In this document: one piece after another, positions 47,902-56,908 of the stretch
Position numbering within the stretch: the first letter of the stretch is position 1
Layout of the letters: each line of letters begins with the position of its first letter
Origin: Acidobacteriota bacterium
GTDB taxonomy: Bacteria > Acidobacteriota > Vicinamibacteria > Vicinamibacterales > UBA2999
Length of the DNA stretch: 64,000 nt
Direction of reading: 5' to 3'
Assembly: GCA_963169195.1 (NCBI GenBank)
Contig: CAUJDN010000051.1
Coordinates: 1-64,000 of the forward strand
Program-made: the position numbers and the translations under genes
The notes under the pieces: model-generated
The model's input: the letters and a program-made list of their open reading frames with translations, nothing else
Told to the model about the DNA's origin: nothing
The model's database searches: none

Positions 47902-47907
47902 TACAAT
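47902..47907 (+). promoter_or_regulatory. TACAAT -10 element directly before the aldehyde dehydrogenase
   Basis: TACAAT ends 3 bases before the ATG at 47911 and 9 before the ATG at 47917. If it is a real -10 hexamer the transcript would start at or near 47914, which makes 47917 the likely start codon of a leaderless mRNA. Confidence 0.4.
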
Positions 47908-47910
47908 TGT

Positions 47911-49332
47911 ATGCCCATGCATTCCCACGACAAGCACTACTACGACGGCGCCTGGCAGGTCTCCATGGGTGCCGACGCCATCGAGGTTCTCTCGTCTGCC
48001 ACCGAGGAAGTGGTCGGCCGTGTGCCCCGCGGCGGCGTCGAGGACGTGGACCGTGCGGTGAAGGCCGCGCGCCGCGCGTTCGAGTCGTGGAGCCGCATTC
48101 CGGTGGAGGAGCGCGCGCAGTGGCTCGAGAAGCTGGCAGCCGCCCTGAAGCCGCGCGTGCCGCAGATCGCGGAGGTCATCTCCCACGAGGTGGGCACGGC
48201 CGCCGGGTATTCGAAGAAGGTGCAGGCCGAGTTCCCCGTGACGATGGTCGGGATGAACGCGCGCTTCATCCGGAACGCAAGGCTCGAGGAAGACCTGGGC
48301 AACTCCCTCGTCGTCAAGGAGCCGGTCGGCATCGTCGGGGGCATCACGCCGTGGAACTATCCCCTGCACCAGGTGGTCTGCAAGGTCGGGCCGGCACTGG
48401 CGGCCGGCTGCACGGTGGTGCTCAAGCCCGCGGAGGCCGCGCCGCTGAGCGCGTTCATGCTGGCGGAGGCCGCGCACGAGATCGGCCTGCCCGCCGGGGT
48501 CCTCAACATCGTCTCGGGAGATGGGCCCGTCGTGGGCGAGGCCATCGTGACCCACCCCGGCGTCGACATGGTCAGCTTCACGGGCTCCCTCCGGGCCGGG
48601 CGCCGCGTGGCCGCGCTCGCGGGTGACGGAATCAAGAAGGTGTGTCTCGAGCTCGGCGGCAAGTCCGCCTTCATCGTGCTGGACGACGCGCCGTTCGACA
48701 AGGCCGTCCCGGCGGGCGTGAACAACTGCATGCAGAACTCGGGGCAGACGTGCTCGGCGTGGACGCGCATGCTCGTGCCGCGCGGGCGGCACGACGAGGC
48801 CGTGGAACTCGCGAAGGCGCAGCTCGAGAAGCTCACACTGGGCGATCCCTTCGACCCGAACACCAGGCTCGGCCCGCTGTCGTCCGCGAAACAGCGCGAG
48901 ACGGTCCTCGGCTACGTCGAGAAGGGGCGTGCGGAGGGCGCGACGCTCGTGGTCGGCGGGGGCCGGCCTGCCTCCCTGCCGACCGGGTATTACGTGGAGC
49001 CGACGATCTTCTCGAACGTGTCTCCGTCGATGACGATCGCGCAGGAGGAGATCTTCGGGCCGGTGCTGTCGATCATCCCCTACGACACCGAGGCGGAGGC
49101 GATTCGCATCGCCAACGACTCGATCTACGGCCTGGCCGGCGGCGTGTGGGCCGGGACGAAGGAGCACGCGATGGCCGTGGCGCGGCAGTTCCGGACGGGG
49201 CAGGTCGACATCAACGGCGGCCGCTACAACCCGCTGGCGCCGTTCGGCGGCTACAAGAAGTCCGGTGTCGGGCGCGAGATTGGACCACTGGCCCTGGACG
49301 AGTTCTTCCAGCTCAAGGCCATCCAGCAGTAG
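47911..49332 (+). CDS. aldehyde dehydrogenase family protein
   Basis: A 473-residue NAD(P)-dependent aldehyde dehydrogenase (ATG 47911; ATG 47917 equally possible). Cofactor site [26 protein letters not shown] in outline; catalytic Glu in [11 protein letters not shown]; catalytic Cys in [27 protein letters not shown] near the C-terminus. It resembles betaine/aminobutyraldehyde-type enzymes. No encapsulation peptide is seen at the His-rich N-terminus, so I do not count it as a microcompartment enzyme although shell genes lie 8 kb away. It ends 14 bases before the next gene. Confidence 0.93.
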   Translation: MPMHSHDKHYYDGAWQVSMGADAIEVLSSATEEVVGRVPRGGVEDVDRAVKAARRAFESWSRIPVEERAQWLEKLAAALKPRVPQIAEVISHEVGTAAGYSKKVQAEFPVTMVGMNARFIRNARLEEDLGNSLVVKEPVGIVGGITPWNYPLHQVVCKVGPALAAGCTVVLKPAEAAPLSAFMLAEAAHEIGLPAGVLNIVSGDGPVVGEAIVTHPGVDMVSFTGSLRAGRRVAALAGDGIKKVCLELGGKSAFIVLDDAPFDKAVPAGVNNCMQNSGQTCSAWTRMLVPRGRHDEAVELAKAQLEKLTLGDPFDPNTRLGPLSSAKQRETVLGYVEKGRAEGATLVVGGGRPASLPTGYYVEPTIFSNVSPSMTIAQEEIFGPVLSIIPYDTEAEAIRIANDSIYGLAGGVWAGTKEHAMAVARQFRTGQVDINGGRYNPLAPFGGYKKSGVGREIGPLALDEFFQLKAIQQ

Positions 49333-49346
49333 GAGCCGGCCGACCC

Positions 49347-50453
49347 TTGGCGAAGAACCTGCCCGGGCTCATGGCGGCGGCCGCCGTGATGGTTGCGGGG
49401 TTCTGGCTGGCCGACCGCATCGGCGCCGCCATCCTCGCCGCACAGGGGCTCAGCGGCAGCAGCCCGGTGTCGGGCGTGCCGGTCGCGATTGTCCTCGGCC
49501 TGCTGCTGCGCAACGCGCTGCCGCTGCCCGCGTCGCTCGCGCCGGGCCTGAAGCTCGCGACGACCACGGTGCTCAGGCTGGGCATCGTGCTCGTCGGCAT
49601 CCGGCTCAGCCTCTTCGACGTCTTGAGGCTGGGGCTCGCGGGGCTGCCGGTCGTGATGGCCGCCATCGCCACTGGTCTCGTCTTCGTCACATGGTTCAAC
49701 CGCAAGCTGGGGCTTCCGCCGCGGCTGGGCACCCTCATCGCTGCCGGCACGAGCATCTGCGGCGTGACGGCCATCGTGTCGACGGCGCCCGCCATCGAGG
49801 CCGACGAGCGCGAGGTCGCCTACGCGGTGGCCAACGTCGTGGCGTTCGGGCTGTTCGGGATGCTCGTCTACCCGTACCTCGCGCACGCGGTGCTCACGGG
49901 CTCGGAGACGGTTGGCCTGTTCCTCGGCACGGCCGTGCACGACACCTCGCAGGTGGTCGGCGCCGCGCTCACCTACAAGCAGATCTACGCGGACGACGTG
50001 GTGCTGCGGACGGCCACCGTGACGAAGCTGACGCGGAACATCTTCCTGGCGGCGGTGATCCCCGTCCTCACGTGGATGCACGTGCGGTCCACGCACGGGC
50101 ACCGGCATGCGATGACGATGTCGTGGACGCAGTTCGTGCCGGGGTTCGTCCTCGGGTTCCTGGCCATGGCCGTGGTGCGATCGATCGGGGATGCCACGCT
50201 CGGCTCGTCGGGCGCCGCCTTCGGAGTCATGGGCGCGTCCGGCTGGCGCTGGCTCACCAGCCGGGTGGGCGACCTCTGGGCGTCGCAGATCTTCCTTGGC
50301 ACGGCCATGGCGGCCGTGGGCCTCAACACGAGCTTCACGGTGTTCCAGGGCGTCGGCCTCAGACCCTTTGCTGTCGGCCTGGCCGGGGCGCTGGTGGTTG
50401 GGGCGGTCGGGATGGGGATGGCCGTGGCGCTGGGCCGCTTCGTGACCCTCTGA
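49347..50453 (+). CDS. YeiH/UPF0324 family putative sulfate exporter
   Basis: A 368-residue polytopic membrane protein with about ten helices. Family marks are GLLLRNALPLPASLAPGLK, VLRLGIVLVGIRLSLFDV, AGTSICGVTAIVSTAPAIEA and FLGTAVHDTSQVVGAALTY. The family is annotated as putative sulfate exporters on limited evidence. The TTG at 49347 is preceded by AGGAG at 11 bases; ATG 49371 is the alternative. Probably co-transcribed with the aldehyde dehydrogenase. Confidence 0.88.
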   Translation: MAKNLPGLMAAAAVMVAGFWLADRIGAAILAAQGLSGSSPVSGVPVAIVLGLLLRNALPLPASLAPGLKLATTTVLRLGIVLVGIRLSLFDVLRLGLAGLPVVMAAIATGLVFVTWFNRKLGLPPRLGTLIAAGTSICGVTAIVSTAPAIEADEREVAYAVANVVAFGLFGMLVYPYLAHAVLTGSETVGLFLGTAVHDTSQVVGAALTYKQIYADDVVLRTATVTKLTRNIFLAAVIPVLTWMHVRSTHGHRHAMTMSWTQFVPGFVLGFLAMAVVRSIGDATLGSSGAAFGVMGASGWRWLTSRVGDLWASQIFLGTAMAAVGLNTSFTVFQGVGLRPFAVGLAGALVVGAVGMGMAVALGRFVTL

Positions 50454-50516
50454 GGGCTCGATGGCCCGTGGGCCGCACCTTCGGGGCGGCGGGCCCGCGC
50501 CTCTCGGGTCGGAGAC

Positions 50517-52031
50517 CTATCGCCGGGTGAACGCCGCGATCCGCCCGAGCGCCTTGTCCATCATGTCGTCGATCTCCCTTGACGGAACGGTGTAGTTGTT
50601 CGCCAGGAACGAGAACACCAGCGGCTCGTCGTCCGCCGTGAGCACGTAGCCCGACAGCGAACGGATGTTGAACATCGATCCCGTCTTCGCCCACACACGA
50701 TGCTCGGCGGGCGTGCCCTTCATCCGCGTCTCGAGCGAGCCGGCCGCGCCCGCCACGGGCAGTGCGTTTCGGTAGGGGCCCAGCAGCGCCGGCTCGTTCC
50801 AGATCCGGGTGAGGAGCGTCCCGAGCGCCTCGGCGCTGACCATGTCGTACCGCGAGAGGCCGGACCCGTCGAAGGCCGCGTACAGCTCGGGCGCGACGCC
50901 CAGGGTGGTGAGCGTCTCGCGCAGCGTCGTCAGCCCCTCGGCCTCGCTCGCCGGCGCTCCCGGCGGCGAGAGCGACCAGAGGAGCGTCTCGGCGTAGCCA
51001 TTGCGGCTCCACTTCTGCAGCACGTCCACGATCTCGAAGAGCGGCGCCGACTGATCCGTCACCCAGGTTTCGGCCTTCGACATGTCCAGGGGCTTCACCA
51101 TCGCGTCCACGTCCATCGCGGCGCCGCTCACGAAGACGCCCTTGCGTGCCAGCGCCTCGCGGAACGCGTTCACGAACAGCAGGGTGGGGTTCTCGACCGC
51201 CGCATACACGATGCGCGGCTTCGCGCCCACGGCAATCTGGCCGCGCACGGTGAGGATGGTGAACCCCGGTACGCGCTCGACGACGATGCGCGTAGGCTCG
51301 TTCTCGGCGACCGTGGTGACGCCGTGGTCGATGAGCATCCCGCTGCCGGGCGGCGACGTGCTGATGATGGCGCGCGCGCCCGGCTCGAGGCCGGGGCCGA
51401 TCATCAGCTCCACCTCGTTCTCGTGGTACTGCAGCGCGCCGACGGGTGAGCCGTAGCCGAGCGCGAGGTCCTCCCACGACCAGCCCGAGCCCCACCCCGG
51501 CTCGGCGAACGCGTTGTCGTCGCCGATGAGGTTGCCGCCGACGACCTTCACGCCGCGCGCGGCAATCTGGCCCGCCCAGTCGTCGAGCGCGGCCCAGCGA
51601 TCCGGGTGGCGCGGGTTGATCGTGGGGTCGCCGCCGCCGACGACGATGAGGTCGCCCTCGAGCGTGCCGTTGTCGAGGAGGGTCCCGCTGGCGAGGACCT
51701 TCGTGGTGTAGCGATGGTCCCAGCCCAGCTTGACGGCCGCCGCGGCCGCGGTCAGGAGCTTCTGGTTCGAGGCCGGCACCATCATGCGGCGCTCGTTGAG
51801 CGAGTAGATCGTGTCGCCGGTGGTGAGGGAGCGCACCAGCACGGCCAGCTGCGCGTGGCCGAGAGCCGGCGCCTGGAAGAGCCCCGTCAGGTCCGCCTGG
51901 AGCTGCTCGGTGGGGGAGCGCGCGGGCGCGGGCGGCGATTGGGGGGGCGGCGAGGGCGTGCGCGCGGCGCAGGCGCCGGCCAGGAGAGAGCTCGCCAGTG
52001 CCAGCGCGCCCGCGCGCGAGCAGAACGTCAC
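50517..52031 (-). CDS. dacB: D-alanyl-D-alanine carboxypeptidase/endopeptidase (PBP4 type)
   Basis: A 504-residue serine peptidase acting on peptidoglycan cross-links, of the S13 family. The N-terminal signal (ALALASSLLAGACAAR) looks lipoprotein-like. Catalytic motifs: SxxK in PASNQKLLTAA, SxN in KWSRNGYAE, KTG in VWAKTGSMFN. Residues between the first two motifs hold the extra domains normal for PBP4. The GTG start at 52031 overlaps the stop of the DUF4340 gene (GTGA), which places this wall enzyme at the end of the Gld-like ABC operon. Confidence 0.93.
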   Translation of the reverse strand: MTFCSRAGALALASSLLAGACAARTPSPPPQSPPAPARSPTEQLQADLTGLFQAPALGHAQLAVLVRSLTTGDTIYSLNERRMMVPASNQKLLTAAAAAVKLGWDHRYTTKVLASGTLLDNGTLEGDLIVVGGGDPTINPRHPDRWAALDDWAGQIAARGVKVVGGNLIGDDNAFAEPGWGSGWSWEDLALGYGSPVGALQYHENEVELMIGPGLEPGARAIISTSPPGSGMLIDHGVTTVAENEPTRIVVERVPGFTILTVRGQIAVGAKPRIVYAAVENPTLLFVNAFREALARKGVFVSGAAMDVDAMVKPLDMSKAETWVTDQSAPLFEIVDVLQKWSRNGYAETLLWSLSPPGAPASEAEGLTTLRETLTTLGVAPELYAAFDGSGLSRYDMVSAEALGTLLTRIWNEPALLGPYRNALPVAGAAGSLETRMKGTPAEHRVWAKTGSMFNIRSLSGYVLTADDEPLVFSFLANNYTVPSREIDDMMDKALGRIAAFTRR

Positions 52032-53398
52032 GGCTTGGCCGTGGCCTCGGTGGTGGCCGCCGGCGGGGCCACGGCAGCGTCGAGCGCCTGGAAGGCGGCG
52101 TCCACGACGGCCTGATCGACCTCGCCCGTGACCGGCTCGCCCTCCCGGTTGCCGTAGTGCTTCTGCCCCGCCCGGCCCACGCGGACCCGCTCGAACTTGC
52201 CGCCGTCGTAGCTGACGGCCGCGTTCAGGACCGGCGCGCCGAGTCCGGTGCTCGTGGTCGGGGGCACGAACGTCGTCACGCGCAGGTCCGTCAGCTTGTT
52301 GAGGAAGTCGTCCACCTTCACGCGGTCCGCGTCCGCGGCCTGCCCGCCCTCCGGCGTCACGCGCCACTTCTCGGTGTCGCCGTCCTTGACCTTCTCGAAG
52401 GTCCAGGTCTGTGCGGGGCCACCGGTGGCGCGGGTGATTCGCACGCGATCCATCGAGAAGGGCCGCGCGTCGAACAGTTCCTTCTTGCGGTAGTCGTCGA
52501 AGGGCTTCGTCAGGTCCTCGGCGAGGGTCGTGTCGAGCGTGAACACCATCGACCGTGCCACGTCGCGCGCGTAGGGCTGCGCGCCCTCTGACCTGCCGAT
52601 TTCCAGCACCGCCTGGCTGCTGCCGGCGCCGGCCGCAATGCGCATCGTCGGCCGGTCGAGGCCGAACTTCGCCAGGTCCGCGGCGCTGTCCTCGACGATC
52701 GAGGCCATGCCCGCGGTGGAGAGGCGAGTCAGCAGGCCCTCCACCGTCGAGTAGTCGGCGCGTCCCTTCGCGGGTTGCTCGATGGTCCAGTCGCTGCCGG
52801 AGCGCGCGAGGCGCATGACCTCCGATCCGCGCGCCAGCTCCAGGCTGTCCACCGTGTCGCGCTCGAACTTCACGACGCGCTTGTCGCGCAGGTCGAAGGG
52901 CTTCTTGTCGAAGGTGGTTTCGATGTACGAGGAGACGAGGAACACCTTCTTCTCGCCCGCCTTCATCGCGTAGAGGTCGCCCTGCATCGGCGTCTTGTCG
53001 CCGAGGTGCACTTCGCCGCTCACGTTGCCGTCGGCCTTGAACGCCACCGTGATGCGCGGCTCGGCCAGGCCGTACGGCGCCAGATCCGACGCGTTCTCGT
53101 CGATGACGCGGCTGGTCTCCATCGAGGCGATGTTGGTCACCAGGCTCGACGCCTCGGTGGCGTCCGCCTCGGTGGCCATGGGCTCGGTCAGCTGCCAACC
53201 CGTGTCCTTCTTCACGAGGACCGTCGTGGCCCCGCCTGCCGTGACACGCACCTCCTGGATGTTCCCGGACTCGACGGCGAACACCTTCTCGTTCGGCTCG
53301 AGCCCGGGCGCGGGCTTGTCGGACTCGACGAAGTAGATATAGGCGCCCAGCCCCGCCAGGACGAGGACGAGCGCCAGCGTGGACCACAGGCCGCGCAT
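52028..53398 (-). CDS. DUF4340 domain protein
   Basis: A 456-residue protein with one N-terminal membrane helix (WSTLALVLVLAGLGAYIYFVES) and a large extracytoplasmic part containing DUF4340 repeats (GWQLTEPMATEADATEASSL, DWTIEQPAKGRADYSTVEGL, KWRVTPEGGQAADADRVKV). Such proteins are regularly encoded beside GldG-like ABC components; the biochemical role is unknown. It lies 2 bases after the GldG-like gene and overlaps dacB. Confidence 0.88.
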   Translation of the reverse strand: MRGLWSTLALVLVLAGLGAYIYFVESDKPAPGLEPNEKVFAVESGNIQEVRVTAGGATTVLVKKDTGWQLTEPMATEADATEASSLVTNIASMETSRVIDENASDLAPYGLAEPRITVAFKADGNVSGEVHLGDKTPMQGDLYAMKAGEKKVFLVSSYIETTFDKKPFDLRDKRVVKFERDTVDSLELARGSEVMRLARSGSDWTIEQPAKGRADYSTVEGLLTRLSTAGMASIVEDSAADLAKFGLDRPTMRIAAGAGSSQAVLEIGRSEGAQPYARDVARSMVFTLDTTLAEDLTKPFDDYRKKELFDARPFSMDRVRITRATGGPAQTWTFEKVKDGDTEKWRVTPEGGQAADADRVKVDDFLNKLTDLRVTTFVPPTTSTGLGAPVLNAAVSYDGGKFERVRVGRAGQKHYGNREGEPVTGEVDQAVVDAAFQALDAAVAPPAATTEATAKP

Positions 53399-53400
53399 GG

Positions 53401-55035
53401 CTACCGCCTCCCGTACCAGTTGTAGACGCCGGCCGCGAAGACGAGGCCGGGGATGAGGAGCACCGACAGCCAGAAGATGCGGCTCTGCTGGTCTGCGGTG
53501 AGCGTGAGCCGCCGATCCTCGGGCTCGCGCGGGCGGATGGCGATGAGGTTCTCCTGCTGCGCCAGCCAGTTCACCGTGTTCATGAAGAAGTCGCGGTTGC
53601 CCTGCACGCCCAGCACGCCGTTGGAGATGAAGTCCGAGTCGCCGATGACGGCCAGTCGCGACTCCGGCTTGGGCGCCTCCTGCCCCTCGGGCGTCTCCGG
53701 CTTCGGCTCGGGCTGCGCGGGCGGTTCGGCCGCCGGTGCCGAGACGGCCGCCGCCAGCGAGATGGGCCCGGGCTTGTCACCCTTGTCCGCGTTCAGCTCC
53801 ACGCGGCCGTCGCCCTTCGCGAGCGCCGCGATGTCGGCCTCGGCCCAGCTCTGCGCGCTGGTCTGCACGAGGGACTGCGGAAAACGGCCTTCCACGCCGC
53901 CGTCCACGGGCGCCACCGACCGCGCGAGCGGGTAGGCGGTCATCAGCTGGAAGTTCGTGGTGATCGGATGCGCCGGGTAGCTGGTCGCCACCGGCACCGA
54001 CGCATCGGTGCCGAGCAGCTGCCCGATGCCGCTGGCGTCGACCACGATGTTCGAGCCGATGTCGAAGCCCCACTCACGGAGGAAGGCGTCCAGCAGCGGC
54101 GTGCCGGGCCGCGACGGGTCGTCCACCGGGTCGAGCAGGGCCAGCACCTTGCCGCCGCGCGCGACGTACTGCTTCAGCGCGTCGACCTCCGGCTGCAGGA
54201 AGTCGGTCTGCGGGCCGGCGATGACGACGACGGTGGCGTCGGCCGGCACCTCCTTCGCCTGCACGAGCACGAGCTTGTCCACGCCGTAGTTGTCGGCGGA
54301 CAGCGCGCTCGAGATCGCGCTGTAGCCGCTGCGCTGGTCGCTGTTGGCGGTGTCCTTCTCGCCGTGGCCCTGCGTGAAGTACACCTTCTTCTCCGCGCCG
54401 GTCACCACCTTGATGAGCGCGTTGGCGAGGGCCTGCTCGTCGCTGCTGGTGGCGCGCTCGGTGCGGTCCTTGTACTCGACGACGATCGTCCCGAGCGACT
54501 GGATCTGCGCCGCCCTGGCGCGCAGCGGGTTCTTCTCCGGGTCGACGTACTCCGCCGAGACCTGCGAGGACTGGTAGGTGTAGGCGTCCAGCCGGTCCCG
54601 GTAGCCATCCAGCGCCAGCTCGCGGTCGAACACCGTGAACTTCACTGGCGCGTCCAGGTTCTGGAGGATCTTGATGGTCTGCTCCGAGAGGCTGTAGACC
54701 TGGTTGGCCGTCAGGTCCCACCGCTTGTTCTGGCGCGAGGCCAGGTAGTTGACGGCGACGAGGATGCCGGCGAACACCAGCACGCCCACGAGGGAGAGGG
54801 TCCCGTACCGCGCGCTCCTCCCCTGGTAGAACGTGGCGATGTCGCGCCACTGGCCGGCCAGGTACACCAGCACGAGGGCCAGGCCGCCCCACGCGGCGTA
54901 CTGCTGGTACTGCGCCCACTCGGGCCGCAGGAACCGGATGGCGACCGAGGCGAAGACCAGCAGCGTGCCGACCCACCCGATGACGCCGAACACCGTCGGC
55001 GCGCCCGTGCCCTTCTTCTGGGTTTCGGTGCTCAT
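53401..55035 (-). CDS. GldG family ABC-associated protein
   Basis: A 544-residue membrane-anchored protein with helices near the N-terminus (VIGWVGTLLVFASVAIRFL, AAWGGLALVLVYLAGQW, LVGVLVFAGILVAVNYLA) and one at the C-terminal end (IFWLSVLLIPGLVFAAGVYNWYGRR). The soluble centre carries the GldG/IFT52-like fold (KVYFTQGHGEKD, ATVVVIAGPQTDFLQPEVDAL, GGKVLALLDPVDDP). A Pro/Glu-rich insert lies near residues 430-460. GldG works with GldA and GldF in Bacteroidota gliding; homologues elsewhere have unknown cargo. Confidence 0.9.
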   Translation of the reverse strand: MSTETQKKGTGAPTVFGVIGWVGTLLVFASVAIRFLRPEWAQYQQYAAWGGLALVLVYLAGQWRDIATFYQGRSARYGTLSLVGVLVFAGILVAVNYLASRQNKRWDLTANQVYSLSEQTIKILQNLDAPVKFTVFDRELALDGYRDRLDAYTYQSSQVSAEYVDPEKNPLRARAAQIQSLGTIVVEYKDRTERATSSDEQALANALIKVVTGAEKKVYFTQGHGEKDTANSDQRSGYSAISSALSADNYGVDKLVLVQAKEVPADATVVVIAGPQTDFLQPEVDALKQYVARGGKVLALLDPVDDPSRPGTPLLDAFLREWGFDIGSNIVVDASGIGQLLGTDASVPVATSYPAHPITTNFQLMTAYPLARSVAPVDGGVEGRFPQSLVQTSAQSWAEADIAALAKGDGRVELNADKGDKPGPISLAAAVSAPAAEPPAQPEPKPETPEGQEAPKPESRLAVIGDSDFISNGVLGVQGNRDFFMNTVNWLAQQENLIAIRPREPEDRRLTLTADQQSRIFWLSVLLIPGLVFAAGVYNWYGRR

Positions 55036-55039
55036 GCGC

Positions 55040-55807
55040 TCAGCCCCTCCACCGTTCGCTGTCCACCGACTTCATCGTCAGGAACAGGCCCATGGCGATG
55101 AAGCTCAGGTAGTAGACGACGTGCTTGGTGTCGATGATGCCCTTGGCGAAGTCGTCGAAGTGCTCGGTGATGGACAGGTAGTTGAGCACCGTCTGCAGGG
55201 TCGGGCCGACGAAGGTCGATACCCAGTTGACGACCCACAGCAGCAGGAACACCGAGAAGGTGATCATGCCGGCCACGATCTGGTTCCTGGTGAGGCTCGA
55301 GATGAAGAGCCCCAGCGACAGGAAGCTGCCGCCCATCAGCAGCAGCCCGAGGTAGCCCGTGGCGATGGGCTTCCACTCGGGGTTGCCGAAGGCGAACAGG
55401 ATGGCCATGTGCACGAGGGTCACCCCCAGCATCACGGCATAGAGCGCCAGGGCCCCGAGGAACTTGCCGAGGATGATCTGCCAGTCGGTGAGCGGCGACG
55501 TGAGGAGCAGCTCGATGGTGCCCGAGCGCTTCTCCTCCGCGTAGGTCCGCATCGTGATGAGCGGAAACACCAGCAGCATGATGACGGTGGCGTTCATCAG
55601 GAGCGGCGCCACCAGCATCTGGTTCAGGTTCATCGAGCCCCCGGGGCCGCCCATCGCCATCTGCATGCTCTGGCGCTCGAAGAACGCGACCAGCGTGTAG
55701 AAGAACCAGCCGAAGAGCAGCGCGTAGAAGCCCACGAGCACGTAGCCGATGGGCGAGGCGAAGTAGCCGCGCAGCTCCTTGCCGGCAATGGCGAGGATGT
55801 TACGCAT
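55040..55807 (-). CDS. ABC transporter permease, GldF-like
   Basis: A 255-residue ABC-2-type permease with six helices. It starts NILAIAGKELRGYFASPIGYV, and contains the family segment MRTYAEEKRSGTIELLLTSPLTDWQIILGKFLGA. It overlaps the ATPase gene by 8 bases and precedes the GldG-like gene by 4. With these it forms a typical GldA-F-G-like exporter or membrane-remodelling complex. Confidence 0.92.
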   Translation of the reverse strand: MRNILAIAGKELRGYFASPIGYVLVGFYALLFGWFFYTLVAFFERQSMQMAMGGPGGSMNLNQMLVAPLLMNATVIMLLVFPLITMRTYAEEKRSGTIELLLTSPLTDWQIILGKFLGALALYAVMLGVTLVHMAILFAFGNPEWKPIATGYLGLLLMGGSFLSLGLFISSLTRNQIVAGMITFSVFLLLWVVNWVSTFVGPTLQTVLNYLSITEHFDDFAKGIIDTKHVVYYLSFIAMGLFLTMKSVDSERWRG

Positions 55808-56786
55808 GGGCCACCTCCTCGCTCGTGCCCTCCGCGGGCGGCGCCGGCGCCTCGGCCGACTCGTCGGTGATGACGCTGAGGAAGATGTCCTCGAGGCTCA
55901 TGCGCATGGGCCTCAGCTCCAGCAGGCCCCAGCCGCGTGCGACGATGGCCGAGGCCAGATCCCGGCGCACGTCGGCGCCCTTCTCGGTATCCACCTCGAA
56001 GCTCGCCAGCTCGGCCTTCGGTTCGGACGGGGTCACGCGGGTGACGCCGCGGACGTTCTGCAGCGCCCCCTGCACCTCCGCGGCGGGGCCGTCGGCCTGC
56101 ACGAAGATGGTGGCGGCGCCCTGCAGCCGCGACGTGAGGTTCTCGGGCGAGTCCACCGCCACGACGCGGCCCTTGTTGATGATGACCACGCGCTGGCAGG
56201 TCTGCGAGACCTCGGGGAGGATGTGCGTGCTGAGGATGATGGTGTGCGTGCCCGCGAGCTCGCGAATGAGCTGCCGGGTCTCGATGATCTGCCTCGGATC
56301 CAGACCCGCGGTGGGCTCGTCGAGGACCAGCACGTCCGGGTTGTGGATGATGGCCTGCGCGAGCCCGACCCGCTGCCGGTAGCCCTTCGAGAGCTTGCCG
56401 CAATGGCGGTCCGCCATGTCGGCCACCCACGTCCGCTTCATCACTTCGCCCACGCGGTCCTTGATGTGCGAGCGGATGCCCTTGATCTTCGCGACGAAGG
56501 TCAGGTACTCGCGGACCGTCATGTCGGGATAGAGCGGCGGGGTCTCCGGCAGGTAGCCGGTCCGGCGCTTGGCCTCGATCGGCTGCTCGAAGACGTCGTA
56601 GCCGGCGACAAGGGCCTTGCCGCTGGTGGCCGGCATATAGCCGGTAATTATGCGCATTGTCGTGGTCTTCCCGGCACCATTGGGACCCAGGAAGCCGAGG
56701 ATCTGTCCCGATTCGACACGAAAACTCACATCGTCCACGGCCGTGAACGGCCCGTAGCGCTTGGACAGGTGGTCCACCTCGATCAC
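55800..56786 (-). CDS. ABC transporter ATP-binding protein, GldA-like
   Basis: A 328-residue ATPase. The GTG at 56786 is preferred: GGAG stands 8 bases before it and it begins at IEVDHLSKRYGPFTAVDDVSF; the frame is open 33 codons further up without family likeness. Walker A GPNGAGKTTTM, signature LSKGYRQRVGLA (divergent from LSGGQ), Walker B VLVLDEPTAGLD. The C-terminal 100 residues hold the extension usual in ABC-2 drug/GldA-type ATPases. First gene of the minus-strand operon ending with dacB; divergent from the penicillin-acylase gene. Confidence 0.93.
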   Translation of the reverse strand: MIEVDHLSKRYGPFTAVDDVSFRVESGQILGFLGPNGAGKTTTMRIITGYMPATSGKALVAGYDVFEQPIEAKRRTGYLPETPPLYPDMTVREYLTFVAKIKGIRSHIKDRVGEVMKRTWVADMADRHCGKLSKGYRQRVGLAQAIIHNPDVLVLDEPTAGLDPRQIIETRQLIRELAGTHTIILSTHILPEVSQTCQRVVIINKGRVVAVDSPENLTSRLQGAATIFVQADGPAAEVQGALQNVRGVTRVTPSEPKAELASFEVDTEKGADVRRDLASAIVARGWGLLELRPMRMSLEDIFLSVITDESAEAPAPPAEGTSEEVAHA

Positions 56787-56908
56787 GGTATCGCTCCGAT
56801 AATTGGAAAACGGTGTAAGCTCTAGACCCGGCGTCACATAGTGATGCCAGCCCCCCATCCTAGTCGAACCGCCGCGGGGCGGCAAGCTCGCCCGGGAGCC
56901 GACGCACG

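Noticed and set aside
47911-49332. Aldehyde dehydrogenase considered as the missing microcompartment enzyme
   Set aside because: No encapsulation peptide at either end, 8 kb from the shell genes, and its sequence is of the betaine/aminobutyraldehyde type rather than the CoA-acylating PduP/EutE type.
56787-56885. Upstream extension of the GldA-like ATPase
   Set aside because: The 33 extra residues show no family likeness, and a GGAG at the right distance supports GTG 56786.
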